DNA of 64,000 nt. Origin: an uncultured Acidobacteriaceae bacterium. GTDB taxonomy: Bacteria; Acidobacteriota; Terriglobia; Terriglobales; Acidobacteriaceae. The notes under the pieces were generated by a model. It did no database searches. It worked only from the letters and a program-made list of their open reading frames with translations, and was not told where the DNA came from. The translations under genes were made by a program, and so were the position numbers. The DNA is taken from assembly GCA_903828675.1 (NCBI GenBank), contig CAIKND010000029.1, positions 62,001-126,000 on the forward strand. The letters run 5' to 3'. Of this stretch, positions 10,598 to 20,392 are shown piece by piece (position 1 is the stretch's first letter; each line of letters opens with the position of its first letter).

Positions 10598-10765
10598 AAG
10601 AGGAGGGGGGGTGGGTAGGGAGGGGTTGGAGGGGGGTGGGTCTGGGTCTCCACTTCCAGCCTGCATAGTTGCGGTATGTGATCCGGCGAGCAGGCGTTGA
10701 ACTGAGTGGAGAGAAGCATATAAAGATTGTGCGCCAACGCATCGTAATTATCTGCACTTAAGATT
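10598..10765 (-). repeat. Conserved intergenic element, copy B (opposite orientation)
   Basis: Minus strand reads TGCAGATAATTACGATGCGTTGGCGCACAATCTTTATATGCTTCTCTCC...CCCACCCCCCTCCAACCCCTCCCTACCCACCCCCCCTCC. Shares TTGGCGCACAAT, the flanking ATAATT.CG and the C-rich 3' tract with copy A. Confidence 0.6.
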
Positions 10766-10897
10766 GCGATTATGTGGCTTTGATTCAGCAACTTGAAAAT
10801 CAGGCGCATTCTTCATCATTTCTGCGGCGACGGCCCACGCCTGACTGTAAATGGACTTTTGCGAATGGAAGAGCGCGGGGGTTCGTTATTTTTGCTA

Positions 10898-10934
10898 TCC
10901 CACCCATTCGCCAAAATAAAGCGAATGGATGGGG
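10898..10934. repeat. Palindromic element, copy 2
   Basis: ATCCCACCCATTCGC-caaaataaa-GCGAATGGATGGGG, near-perfect stem with the same core as 3858-3894. Confidence 0.6.
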
Positions 10935-11056
10935 CAGGGAGTGACTGGCGAGTGTGAGGTACCGGAAAAGGAGCTGCAGGTTCTGCGTAAACGATCTTCT
11001 TGGAGGTTGCATCCGACTGAATTAGAGTGGAGAACACGTGGAATTAGGGAGGCTTC

Positions 11057-13210
11057 TTGCGGCGGACGATCTTGAGCGCGGTTATGGTGGCGGTCTTGGG
11101 AGCGATGAATCTGGCTGCCCAGCATCCGCACAACCGTCCTGAAGCTCTACTCGGAAGGCTAACGCGACCTCTCGTGCCGGCCAAGACGGTGCAGCCGCAA
11201 GTTGAGAATGCATCCATAGCAAAGGTTTTTGACGCGACAAATCTTGGCTCGCCGATGGTGCTTGATAAAGGCTGGCGGGTGGGTATCACGGCTAGTCAAG
11301 CAGCGATCAAGCCGGATTTCGATGATTCCGGGTGGGCAGTTCGAGACGCACAGGGCGTCATGAACGACGTTCCTGAAGAAGATACGGCTGGAGACAACCC
11401 CGGCAAAGGCCCCGGAACCGGAGCCAGTGACCGGCCGGGACATACGGGCGGCGAACATCGCACCTTCGCCTGGTTCCGGCTTCACATCAAGCTCGCTCCC
11501 AATCATGGACCCGTCTCCCTCCTGATCGAGTTGCCGGTTTCGCAGAACACCTCGATGTACTTTGGCACGACCGGTCCCAATGCAGATGTATTTGCGAACG
11601 GGAAGGAAATCCGCCCAGAAGGTCCGCACGGTGACACTCCGTGGCATTATCAGCAGATTTCCCGAATCTACAACCTGAAAGTGGCCCCCGAAGAAACATC
11701 CCTTACGCTCGTGGTGCGCACGCTCTACATTCCCTTCGGCCTTGGCTCGTATACGGCCTTCTTCTCAAATAGGAATTTGCGGCTGGGCAGTCCGGAAGAT
11801 TTGAACCGTTCGCTGGAGTTGTGGTCGACGCATGGTCTATTTGAGCGGCTTCCGAGGCTGGTGAACTCGATTCTTCTGCTGGTGCTCTCGGTGTTTCTGC
11901 TGGCGCTCTACTTCGCGCAGAAGGGCCATATCGAATATCTTTGGCTGGCCCTGCATGAACTGCTTCAGGCTCCAATCGGCTTTGTGGAACTGGGCGGGAG
12001 TTCGGCGAAGCTGGACAGCCTATGGTATGCGGCCATTGTGCTGCAACTGGTGCTTATCTCGGCCTATCTTTATTTCGAGTTCCTGGTCTCCTTCCTTTCG
12101 TTGAGCCGCCGCTGGTATATCCGGTGGTTGCGCTATACGGCTCCGATCCTGGCCGGCGTGGGTCCTACGCTGCTTATGGTTGGTCACAGCAGTGCGACCG
12201 GAGTTGCTTTGGCGGTGGTGTTTCTGGGCAGTTCCGTGTGGATGATTGGGTGGCTGCTGTTCATTTTCATTACGCTGATGGCAGCGACACTTCGGCGCAA
12301 TTTTGAGGCTGGGCTGCTGCTCGTGCCGCTGGTGCTGAGCTTGGTGGGGATATTTGAACCTGTGCTGACGACCGGCATGACGGACTGGAGCGGGCACTCC
12401 TATCAGTCTCCCCTGACCCTGCAGGCAGGCCCGATTCCGATCCACTTTGCGTCGATCGCTGATTTCACGGGCATCTTTGTGATCGTGCTGATCATCTTTG
12501 GCCGGTTCCTGCGCATTCATCGGGACCAGGAACGGGTATCGAGCGAACTGGCTGCAGCACGAAGCGTGCAGGAACTGATGATTCCGCGGGAGAAACTGGA
12601 GACTCCAGGCTTTGAAGTTGACTCCGTCTACGATCCAGCCAACGAAGTAGGCGGGGACTTTTACCACGTACAAACGACCGAAGACGGAGGGCTGCTGGTT
12701 GTGATCGGCGATGTGGCCGGCAAAGGGTTGAAGGCGGCGATGAACGTCTCGATGCTGATGGGAGCGTTGCGGCGGATCCCGGAACGCAGTCCCGCCAAAA
12801 TTCTACGATCTCTAAACCGCGTGTTGACGGGGAGCGATAGTTTTACCACCTGCCAGGCTGCGTGGTTCGGCCCCAACGGCGAACTGGTGATTGCGAATGC
12901 AGGCCATCTGCCGCCGTACCTGAACAGCCAGGAGATCGCAGTGCCGGGCGGATTGCCGCTTGGGGTGCTGCCGGATATCAGCTATGAGGAAATTCAGCTG
13001 TATCTGCACCCAGGCGACCGCATACTGCTTTGCTCCGATGGGGTGGTTGAGGCGCGGGGTCCGACCGGAGAACTGTTCGGCTTCGACCGTGTGCACAATT
13101 TGAGTAATCAATCCGCCTTCTATGTGGCGGAGGCTGCCAAGGCTTTCGGGCAGGAAGACGATATCACGGTACTCACCGTGCGGCGGCTTGCGCAGGCGAT
13201 CGCGGCGTAA
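11057..13210 (+). CDS. PP2C/SpoIIE-family phosphatase with N-terminal extracytoplasmic domain and multiple TM helices
   Basis: 717 aa; C-terminal EVGGDFYHVQTTEDGGLLVVIGDVAGKGLKAAMNVSMLMGAL...LLCSDGVVEARGPTGELFG; central hydrophobic helices. Confidence 0.9.
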   Translation: MRRTILSAVMVAVLGAMNLAAQHPHNRPEALLGRLTRPLVPAKTVQPQVENASIAKVFDATNLGSPMVLDKGWRVGITASQAAIKPDFDDSGWAVRDAQGVMNDVPEEDTAGDNPGKGPGTGASDRPGHTGGEHRTFAWFRLHIKLAPNHGPVSLLIELPVSQNTSMYFGTTGPNADVFANGKEIRPEGPHGDTPWHYQQISRIYNLKVAPEETSLTLVVRTLYIPFGLGSYTAFFSNRNLRLGSPEDLNRSLELWSTHGLFERLPRLVNSILLLVLSVFLLALYFAQKGHIEYLWLALHELLQAPIGFVELGGSSAKLDSLWYAAIVLQLVLISAYLYFEFLVSFLSLSRRWYIRWLRYTAPILAGVGPTLLMVGHSSATGVALAVVFLGSSVWMIGWLLFIFITLMAATLRRNFEAGLLLVPLVLSLVGIFEPVLTTGMTDWSGHSYQSPLTLQAGPIPIHFASIADFTGIFVIVLIIFGRFLRIHRDQERVSSELAAARSVQELMIPREKLETPGFEVDSVYDPANEVGGDFYHVQTTEDGGLLVVIGDVAGKGLKAAMNVSMLMGALRRIPERSPAKILRSLNRVLTGSDSFTTCQAAWFGPNGELVIANAGHLPPYLNSQEIAVPGGLPLGVLPDISYEEIQLYLHPGDRILLCSDGVVEARGPTGELFGFDRVHNLSNQSAFYVAEAAKAFGQEDDITVLTVRRLAQAIAA

Positions 13211-13253
13211 AAGCCCTGCTTCGACCGTCCTTAAGAAACACAAGAGAAAAGAC

Positions 13254-13278
13254 AGGGAGGCATTAAAGATGCCTCCCT
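13254..13278. terminator. Bidirectional terminator between convergent genes
   Basis: AGGGAGGCAT-taaag-ATGCCTCCCT perfect stem, followed by TATCTTG (+) and GTCTTTTC (-). Confidence 0.7.
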
Positions 13279-13294
13279 ATCTTGTTGATGCAGG

Positions 13295-15829
13295 TTACTG
13301 AACGTCGCTAACCCTGCCGTTCATGAAGATGACTTTCATGCCGTTGTAGTTGTATATGATCTTGTTACCGAGGTTTGCCTTGCTGGTAGGTTGCCCAAGT
13401 ATTGACTCGACCTCGCCTATCGACTGACCAGCCGAGATCGTAGGTGAAGCCGCAGGCGACCCGCTCTGATGCGAGACATCGGCACTGACCTCATTCACAG
13501 CCTGGTCGGCCTGCTGGCCTTCCTGCTGAAGCCAGGTCGCCGCATTCTGATCGGGTGGTGGGGCCGAGGCAGTATAGATGGCAGCGGAGGCTTGGCCGGA
13601 ATAAGGCGCAGTTGGAAGCCCACCCCTGCCTTGGTTGGCCTGCAGTTCTTGAAGGCCCAGGTCGATGTTGGCGCGCATGTGGTTCTGCATCTCCTGCAGG
13701 TCGTCCAGCGAAACTGAGACCGTGTCAGACCTGGGGCACTCCTGTCCACCCTTGCTGGAGAGAACGACAAGATCAGCCGTAATCGCATCCGGCGCCGGAG
13801 CATATTCGAGCCGCAACGCGTCCCCGTCGCTGAGCGAACACTCAATGCCTGAGCGATCCACTACGTCCAAGGCACTGCCAACCAGCAACACGTGCGGGTG
13901 GCCATTGGCCGCATCGTTGAGCATGCGTGCGATTCCGCTGGAACCTGGGTCGGCATACTGTTGCTGTGCATTCTGCTGCGCCTCTTGCGTCTCCAGAGCC
14001 AACTGATCGCGCACTTCGTCGGCGATCAACTGCTTCACTTCAGGCGTGAGCGGAGCTACGTTGCTCCCAGGATCGCCATTCATCTCTCCGGCCTCAAGGT
14101 GCGCGTTGTAGGCGGCCTGCAGATCGGTGGAGATCAGATAGTCGGTGAGCCACAAAGAGGCCGACGGGTACTCGTTGTATGGACGGAAGTAATATCCGTA
14201 GTACCCATACCAGGGATTGCTCATCCAACCCCAGCGGTAACGGATCGGTCTGTTCCAGGGGTTGTACGCCCATCCGTAGTAGCCGCGGTCGTAATAACGG
14301 GACGGCGCATAGACATGGATGTCGAGACCATGGAAGCGGAAGCCGCGGAAGAAGTTGTCGTATGTGTGGCCCTGGTAGACGTAGGTACGGCGATCGAAGT
14401 CATGGCCTCGGTAGCTGTAGGGGCGCTGCACGTAGCCTGGACGGCCCCTCTCGAAGACGGCGCTGCTGTGATCGGGGCGGGTCTCCCAGATGCGCCTGCC
14501 GCCGTTCAATCCCTGATGGACGTCAATACCGCGCCTTACATCATGTACATCGCTGACTCTGCCGTTGGGGCGAACGCGGATTCCGCTGCCATCCCTGGTG
14601 GAGTCTTCGCGACTTCCTTTTGACGGCATGGTGTGAATTCCCTGGTTGTGCGATCCGAAGCTGCGGCCGCCGCCCCAATCACCACCGTTGTTGGTATTGC
14701 GGCCGCCGTTGTAATTGCCCGCGCCGAAGCCATTTGGGGTTGTGCCTTGATTGCGGCCGCCATTGTTGTAGCCGGGGGTATTGCCATTTCCGTTAGGCGG
14801 AACACCGTTGTTTCTGCCGCCAAAATTATTGTTGCCGGGGTTGTTGTAGCCAGGGGTGTTGGCCGGCGAATTCGAATTTCTGCCGCCAAAGTTGTTATTG
14901 CTGGGGTTGTTGGTCGGCAGATTCGTATTCCGGCCGCCGGGGTTGTTGCCGGGCACATTGACCGGAGTGGTGGTGTGCGTGACTCCACCGTCGTTGCTGC
15001 CGGCCCCGTTGACCGGGATTTGATTGTTCCGGCCGCCGAAATTGTTATTGCCGGGGTTGTTGGTCGGCAGATTCGTATTCCGGCCGCCGGGGTTGTTGCC
15101 GGGCACATTGACCGGAGTGGTGGTGTGCGTGACACCGCCGTCGTTGCTGCCGGCCCCGTTGACCGGGATTTGATTGTTCCGGCCGCCGAAATTGTTATTG
15201 CCGGGGTTGTTGGTCGGCAGGTTCGTGTTCTGGCCGCCGGGGTTGTTACCGGGCACGTTGACCGGGATTTGATTGTTCCGGCCGCCAAAGTTGTTATTGC
15301 CGGGGTTGTTGGTCGGCAGGTTCGTGTTCCGGCCACTGCCAAAGCCGCTTGGCGGCGTTGTGGTGTCGCGCGTGCCAGTTCCCGTGGCTGGGGCAGTGGG
15401 TGTCCGCGTACCTCCCGGATTGGTTTGACCGAAGCCTGAACGGCCTCCGAAGTTTCCACCCGGGTTTGACGCCGGTTGCGAGGGTGTGATGACGGGCGAC
15501 GGCGTTGGCGTCGTGGGCCTGGTCATGGTCGGCTCGGGCCTTGAGAACGAGGGTGCTGGACGCAAAACTGGCGCTGCCTGCTGCTGCGCCGGCCTGGGGG
15601 TCTGTACAGGAGGAGCAGGCCGAGACGGTGGAGGCGTGGCTTGCGCCGGGGGCTTGGCCCCGGATTGATGGTCCTGCCTCTGATGATCGGGGTTCTGGGC
15701 GTTGGCGTTTACCGGATTACCAATAGCCAGGAGCCCAGTAAGAATGAGAGCAAAAGAGCCATTCCTTGTGGCCCTGAAAAGAACTGACGTGCTCATTTGA
15801 ATCCTCTTTCTCGTATAACTTGTGTTCAC
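13295..15829 (-). CDS. Secreted low-complexity repeat protein (Asn/Gly/Pro-rich) with Tyr/Arg-rich middle and a globular C-terminus
   Basis: 844 aa; signal-like N-terminus; repeats NTNLPTNNPGNNNFGGRNNQIPVN...; RYRWGWMSNPWYGYYGYYFRPYNEYPSASLWLTDYL; C-terminal SIGEVESILGQPTSKANLGNKIIYNYNGMKVIFMNGRVSDVQ. Confidence 0.75.
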   Translation of the reverse strand: MNTSYTRKRIQMSTSVLFRATRNGSFALILTGLLAIGNPVNANAQNPDHQRQDHQSGAKPPAQATPPPSRPAPPVQTPRPAQQQAAPVLRPAPSFSRPEPTMTRPTTPTPSPVITPSQPASNPGGNFGGRSGFGQTNPGGTRTPTAPATGTGTRDTTTPPSGFGSGRNTNLPTNNPGNNNFGGRNNQIPVNVPGNNPGGQNTNLPTNNPGNNNFGGRNNQIPVNGAGSNDGGVTHTTTPVNVPGNNPGGRNTNLPTNNPGNNNFGGRNNQIPVNGAGSNDGGVTHTTTPVNVPGNNPGGRNTNLPTNNPSNNNFGGRNSNSPANTPGYNNPGNNNFGGRNNGVPPNGNGNTPGYNNGGRNQGTTPNGFGAGNYNGGRNTNNGGDWGGGRSFGSHNQGIHTMPSKGSREDSTRDGSGIRVRPNGRVSDVHDVRRGIDVHQGLNGGRRIWETRPDHSSAVFERGRPGYVQRPYSYRGHDFDRRTYVYQGHTYDNFFRGFRFHGLDIHVYAPSRYYDRGYYGWAYNPWNRPIRYRWGWMSNPWYGYYGYYFRPYNEYPSASLWLTDYLISTDLQAAYNAHLEAGEMNGDPGSNVAPLTPEVKQLIADEVRDQLALETQEAQQNAQQQYADPGSSGIARMLNDAANGHPHVLLVGSALDVVDRSGIECSLSDGDALRLEYAPAPDAITADLVVLSSKGGQECPRSDTVSVSLDDLQEMQNHMRANIDLGLQELQANQGRGGLPTAPYSGQASAAIYTASAPPPDQNAATWLQQEGQQADQAVNEVSADVSHQSGSPAASPTISAGQSIGEVESILGQPTSKANLGNKIIYNYNGMKVIFMNGRVSDVQ
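14911..15360. repeat. In-frame 150-bp (50 aa) tandem repeats
   Basis: TGGTCGGCAG recurs at 14911, 15061, 15211 (150-bp steps) and 15310 (99-bp step); near-identical flanking sequence. Confidence 0.85.
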
Positions 15830-16703
15830 TGCCTCGCTTCGCTTCGGAAGCGTTCATAACAACAAGACTTTGAATCGTAGGGTGGAAATGATCCGAGGGT
15901 GCGCGGCAGATCCGCTGCGGAACGGATGTTGACTCTGTCCCAAAGGTCACTATTGATGGTATCTATCTGCAAGTGTACTTTGATGGTCTCACGAAGGAAC
16001 GCCAAACAGCGGGTCCGTGCTGGCACCATGCTGAGTAGCGGAGCGAGCGCGGCCAAGGTGATCGCGCTGAATGGCCGGCCATTATCCATACGCCCTTTCC
16101 GTTCAGCGGGTTATGGGGGGAGTTTGCAAGTCGGGAAAAACGTAAGTCCTGCCGCGTTGAGCTGTCAAGCAATGCTTGAGACCGGACAGACGCAATCGTT
16201 GTCCAAATGAGCAAACACCGCGTTCGGGCAAAAGATGCGCCCGTGGTTCCTATTTCTGTTCATTTCTTTACCGGTGGACTTCAGTTGAGGCCAACGATGG
16301 TCTGGCATTCGCAAGGGGCGGGTGCGAATTGTGATCCCGTTCACTAAATGGTTCAAGAGCGCCGGGTCTAAGGATTCACCTCGAGGCAGCGCATGCCAGC
16401 AGCCGGCAATCACTGCTCTTGAATGGCGATGGCGCCCTCTGCATCTTGACGCATCACAGTACCCTCTGCTTTACTTCGAACAACGCCATGCATTTGTATG
16501 CCTCCAACGCGAGCCGCTTCCCGTCGATGCATGCCGTCTCGACAATTCCCTGCATTCGAATTAGCAAATCCAATGAGCGCGCGGGAATCTGAGCCTGACT
16601 AACCGGATCAAGTAATCGAATCTTCTTCCAGGCCACCACCCGCAAGCGCGGCTGGTGGCTTTTCAATTTCTGCCGGTCCATCAACCCGACAAGGAGAAAA
16701 CTA

Positions 16704-17918
16704 TTGGAACTCGTATCCCTAACCAGTATCCAGGCAGCCCGTGCACGCATCGGCGAAGCCATTCACGTTTCCCCTTGCCATCTGTCGCATCATCTCTCCG
16801 AGCTGACCGGACTGCCGCTACACCTGAAGCTCGAAAATCTGCAGCGGACAGGTTCTTTCAAAGAGCGCGGGGCACTGAACAAACTGCTGACTCTGAGCGA
16901 AACTGAGCGCAAGCGCGGCGTGATTGCAGCCAGCGCCGGCAACCATGCCCAAGGTGTCGCCTTTCACGCTGCCGCCCGCGGAATTCGCGCTCAGATCGTG
17001 ATGCCGCTGGCCACACCCCAAGTCAAAGTGGCAGCAACGCGGTCCTATGGAGCCGAGGTAATTCTCCACGGCGCCAGCTATGACGAAGCCTGCGAGGAAG
17101 CGCTGCGCCGGCATGTGGAAGAAGGCCGCACGTTCATTCATCCCTTCGACGACGCTCAGGTCATCTCCGGGCAGGGTACGATCGGCCTGGAACTGCTGGA
17201 ACAGGTGCCGGACATAGAGGCTGTTGTTGTGCCGATTGGCGGCGGGGGTCTGGTCGGAGGCATAGCTTGTGCGCTCAAAGAGACCAATCCCAGAATCCGC
17301 GTGATTGGGGTGGAGCCGGAGAAGCTGCCATCGATGCTGCGCGCCAGAGAGGCTGGCATTCCGATCACGATCGCCGCCGAGGCGACCATTGCCGATGGCA
17401 TTGCCGTGCGCCGCGCCGGTGACCTGACGCTGCCCCTGGTTTCACGGTACGTGGACGAGATTGTGACGGTGGACGACGAAGAAATTGCCAGCGCCATCCT
17501 GATGCTTCTGGAACAGGAAAAAACACTTGCCGAGGGCGCGGGCGCTGCCGCACTGGCGGCGGTGGTGCAGTCCAAGACCAATCTCCGTCATCGCCGCACG
17601 GTTGTGATGGTCTGCGGCGGAAACATCGACGTCTCCCTGCTGGCCAAGATCATTGAGCGGGGCCTGGTGAAGGACGGGCGCCTGCTGCGCGTTCGAGTCT
17701 ATCTGCAGGACCGGCCTGGCGCGTTGCTTGCGCTCACCAAGATTCTGGCCCACGAGCGCGCCAACATCGTCGAGACGATCCACAATCGCGCCTACTATGG
17801 CGTCAGCCTGGGTGAGACAGTGATCGATGTTACGATCGAAACCCGCGGGGCAACCCACATTACCGCCATCAGCCACGCGCTGCGCGAGGCCAGCTTCCGC
17901 TTCGAGCGGATTCAATAA
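16704..17918 (+). CDS. ilvA: Threonine ammonia-lyase (PLP-dependent, C-terminal ACT-like domain)
   Basis: 404 aa; KLENLQRTGSFKERGALNKL (PLP Lys), AASAGNHAQGVAFHA, PIGGGGLVGGIACALKETNP. TTG start proposed by the track. Confidence 0.92.
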   Translation: MELVSLTSIQAARARIGEAIHVSPCHLSHHLSELTGLPLHLKLENLQRTGSFKERGALNKLLTLSETERKRGVIAASAGNHAQGVAFHAAARGIRAQIVMPLATPQVKVAATRSYGAEVILHGASYDEACEEALRRHVEEGRTFIHPFDDAQVISGQGTIGLELLEQVPDIEAVVVPIGGGGLVGGIACALKETNPRIRVIGVEPEKLPSMLRAREAGIPITIAAEATIADGIAVRRAGDLTLPLVSRYVDEIVTVDDEEIASAILMLLEQEKTLAEGAGAAALAAVVQSKTNLRHRRTVVMVCGGNIDVSLLAKIIERGLVKDGRLLRVRVYLQDRPGALLALTKILAHERANIVETIHNRAYYGVSLGETVIDVTIETRGATHITAISHALREASFRFERIQ

Positions 17919-17927
17919 GGAACCTCA

Positions 17928-18536
17928 ATGTACACGCCGGGATTCAACCAGGTTACCGATCGTGCGATCCTCATTGAGGCAATGCGAGCCTATTCGTTCG
18001 CCATTCTCTTTGGAGTGGGAGGCCAATCATCCGCGGCCACACACCTGCCTGTGGTAGTGAAGGACGAAGGCGATCACGGTTTGATCGAAGGACATTTTGC
18101 CGCTGCGAATCCACAATGGCGGGCGCTAGCGGGAAATGAAACGCTGGTTGTGTTCCAGGGGCCGCACAGCTATGTGTCGCCGTCACTCTACCAGAACCCG
18201 ATTTCAGTTCCAACCTGGAATTACATCGCCATCCACGCCTTTGGGGTGCTTTCGCTGGTCGAGGATGAGGACGGCAAGGATGCCCTACTCTCGGGACTGA
18301 TCGACGCCAATGAGCCGTCTTATGCCGATAGGTGGCGGAACATGCCTGAAGATTTTCGGCGCTCCATGCTGAAGGGTATCGTGGGCTTTCGAATTCGTAT
18401 CTCGCGGATTGAGGGCAAGTTCAAGCTCAGCCAGAACCGGCCCGCGAGCGACCGGACGGGCGTGCGCATCGCTCATGCCTCAGGCGATGCTGACCAGAAG
18501 GCGCTGGCCGCGTGGATGGCACGGCTGATCGGATGA
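17928..18536 (+). CDS. PaiB-like FMN-binding protein
   Basis: 202 aa; MYTPGFNQVTD, HLPVVVKDEGDHGLIEGHFAAANPQW, FQGPHSYVSPSLYQNPISVPTWNYIAIHAFG. Confidence 0.9.
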   Translation: MYTPGFNQVTDRAILIEAMRAYSFAILFGVGGQSSAATHLPVVVKDEGDHGLIEGHFAAANPQWRALAGNETLVVFQGPHSYVSPSLYQNPISVPTWNYIAIHAFGVLSLVEDEDGKDALLSGLIDANEPSYADRWRNMPEDFRRSMLKGIVGFRIRISRIEGKFKLSQNRPASDRTGVRIAHASGDADQKALAAWMARLIG

Positions 18537-18648
18537 AACCGCCGGCAGGTACGCGGCCGTGCAATTCCACAGCCCCTATGAACCAAACAGCGAGGTGCGG
18601 CAGGATAGCGGTATACTTTTGCAGTTCTCCCCGGAGGGACATCGACTG

Positions 18649-19215
18649 ATGCGAAAAGTTGTTGCTGTTTTCTGCCTTTCCTGCGCAGCCATCGCAGCCT
18701 ATGCAGTTCCACCTGCGACTCAACCAAACTGGAAGATGAAGGTTGCCGCAGAGATGCCGTTGCTCGGGCACCGCAACTGGATTCTCGTTGTCGATTCGGC
18801 TTATCCGCTCCAGAGTTCCCCCGGCGTTGAGACCATCGAAACAAATGCAAACCAGATCGACGTGGTTCGCGCGGTTTTGAGCACGATGAACGCATCTATC
18901 CACGTGCGTCCAGATATCTACATGGACGCGGAACTGCCTTTTGTTTCCGACTCAGATGCACCGGGAGCAGCGACTTACCGGACGCAGATTGCCAATCTTC
19001 TTCACGACTATCAAATCGAGTCGGTGCCGCACGACAAGATCATCGCCAACATAGGCGAGACCGGCAGCCAATTCCATGTACTTGTGCTCAAGACGAACAT
19101 GACGATTCCCTATTCATCGGTATTCATCCGGCTCGATTGCAAGTATTGGAGCGCGGATGCTGAGAAGCGAATGCGAGCCAGGATGGGTGCGACAGCGTCT
19201 CCTGCGAAACGATGA
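18649..19215 (+). CDS. Exported protein with RbsD/FucU-like domain
   Basis: Signal MRKVVAVFCLSCAAIAAYA; LGHRNWILVVDSAYP and C-terminal FHVLVLKTNMTIPYSSVFIRLDCKYW resemble RbsD/FucU. Confidence 0.55.
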   Translation: MRKVVAVFCLSCAAIAAYAVPPATQPNWKMKVAAEMPLLGHRNWILVVDSAYPLQSSPGVETIETNANQIDVVRAVLSTMNASIHVRPDIYMDAELPFVSDSDAPGAATYRTQIANLLHDYQIESVPHDKIIANIGETGSQFHVLVLKTNMTIPYSSVFIRLDCKYWSADAEKRMRARMGATASPAKR

Positions 19216-19333
19216 CCCGCAATTAATGTTTTGCGCAGACTTCGCTGATGCCTGAAGATGAGCCGGGATGGCGCTGCTGTCCAATCATCTACTCAAGCGA
19301 GCCCTGAATCGAACGCAGCCGGTAAAACCGAGC

Positions 19334-20392
19334 CTAACTAGTGGCGGGAGTCTCGGAGTAGCTACTGAACAGCGCCAAATTGCTGCGTAGGACGATATGC
19401 GGCGCGAGACGCATCGTCTGCTCTGGAGTCACGCCATCCACCAGGTAGCGCAGGAGGATTTCGCACGCTGTCCTGCCTTGACGGAACGGGCGCTGATAGA
19501 GCGTGGCCAGAATCTTTCCAGACTCGATGTAAGGGACAAGTTCAGCAAAGATGTCGGTCGCAATGACTTGAACTTCGCCGCACAGGTTCAACTCGTCAAG
19601 CGCGCGCAACACCGGCCTGCTGTTGGCTGTGCTTATGTAGATGCCCAGAGGATAGGGCTTGCAAGACAGCAGTTTTTTGGCCTGACGATAAGCCTCTCGC
19701 GGCTGCTCATGCGACTCAAGAGCCGGCAGCAGGTTCAGCCGAGGCGCCAATAGCGCGAGATTCGTCGAGAAGCCGCGAAGCTTTTCCGCATGATCGTGAG
19801 TTTTCAGGTCCCCGGTGATGATTGCCAGGTTACCCGATCCAAAAGTTGTGCGGGAAAAGAGCTCGGCGGCGATGGCTCCACTGGCATGAGCATCTACGGT
19901 AACCGATGCCAAACGCCCACTCTGCGGCGCATCGCTCGCGACACAGACAACTGCAACCTGCTTGCGCAGGATCTTGCGCAGCACAGGTTCAATACGAGTT
20001 GCATTGCCGGGAGCCACAAGGATACCGTCGAAGTTTTCCCCGGCATCGGCGGCAAGCAACTCCACATCGCCCTCACTAAGCCTGGGAAATGATCGAAAGA
20101 CGAGATCCACGTTAGCTCCTATGGCTGCAGACGCCGCAGCGCGAACTCCGACGCGCAGGGGATCGAAGAAAGAAGCGATTTGACGTGGAAGATAAACACC
20201 GATTCGCAATCTGCGGTTGAGCCTTAGAGAGCGAGCTGCAATATTTGGTCGGTAGCCGAGTTCATTGGCCTTTTTCAAAACATGATCGAGCGTGGTTGGG
20301 CTTATGCCGGAACGCCCATGCAACGCACGGTCCACTGTACCGATGGAGATCCCGAGCACGTGCGCAATGTCCTTAATACTTGGAGGCTTCAT
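19334..20392 (-). CDS. LacI-family transcriptional regulator
   Basis: MKPPSIKDIAHVLGISIGTVDRALHGRSGISPTTLDHVLKKANELGYRPNIAARSL plus periplasmic-binding-like domain. The track ORF extends upstream without support. Confidence 0.92.
   Translation of the reverse strand: MKPPSIKDIAHVLGISIGTVDRALHGRSGISPTTLDHVLKKANELGYRPNIAARSLRLNRRLRIGVYLPRQIASFFDPLRVGVRAAASAAIGANVDLVFRSFPRLSEGDVELLAADAGENFDGILVAPGNATRIEPVLRKILRKQVAVVCVASDAPQSGRLASVTVDAHASGAIAAELFSRTTFGSGNLAIITGDLKTHDHAEKLRGFSTNLALLAPRLNLLPALESHEQPREAYRQAKKLLSCKPYPLGIYISTANSRPVLRALDELNLCGEVQVIATDIFAELVPYIESGKILATLYQRPFRQGRTACEILLRYLVDGVTPEQTMRLAPHIVLRSNLALFSSYSETPATS

Noticed and set aside
14911-15360. CRISPR array
   Set aside because: Repeats are 150 bp, contiguous and in-frame coding, with no unique spacers and no cas genes.
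14536-15459. Antisense and alternate-frame ORFs over the repeat gene (14536..15459 -, 14633..15439 +, 13892..14623 +)
   Set aside because: Generated by the repeat structure in other frames; the 844-aa frame has signal peptide and globular ends.
16454-16762. 102-aa minus ORF before threonine dehydratase
   Set aside because: Overlaps the ilvA start region, no domain or RBS support.
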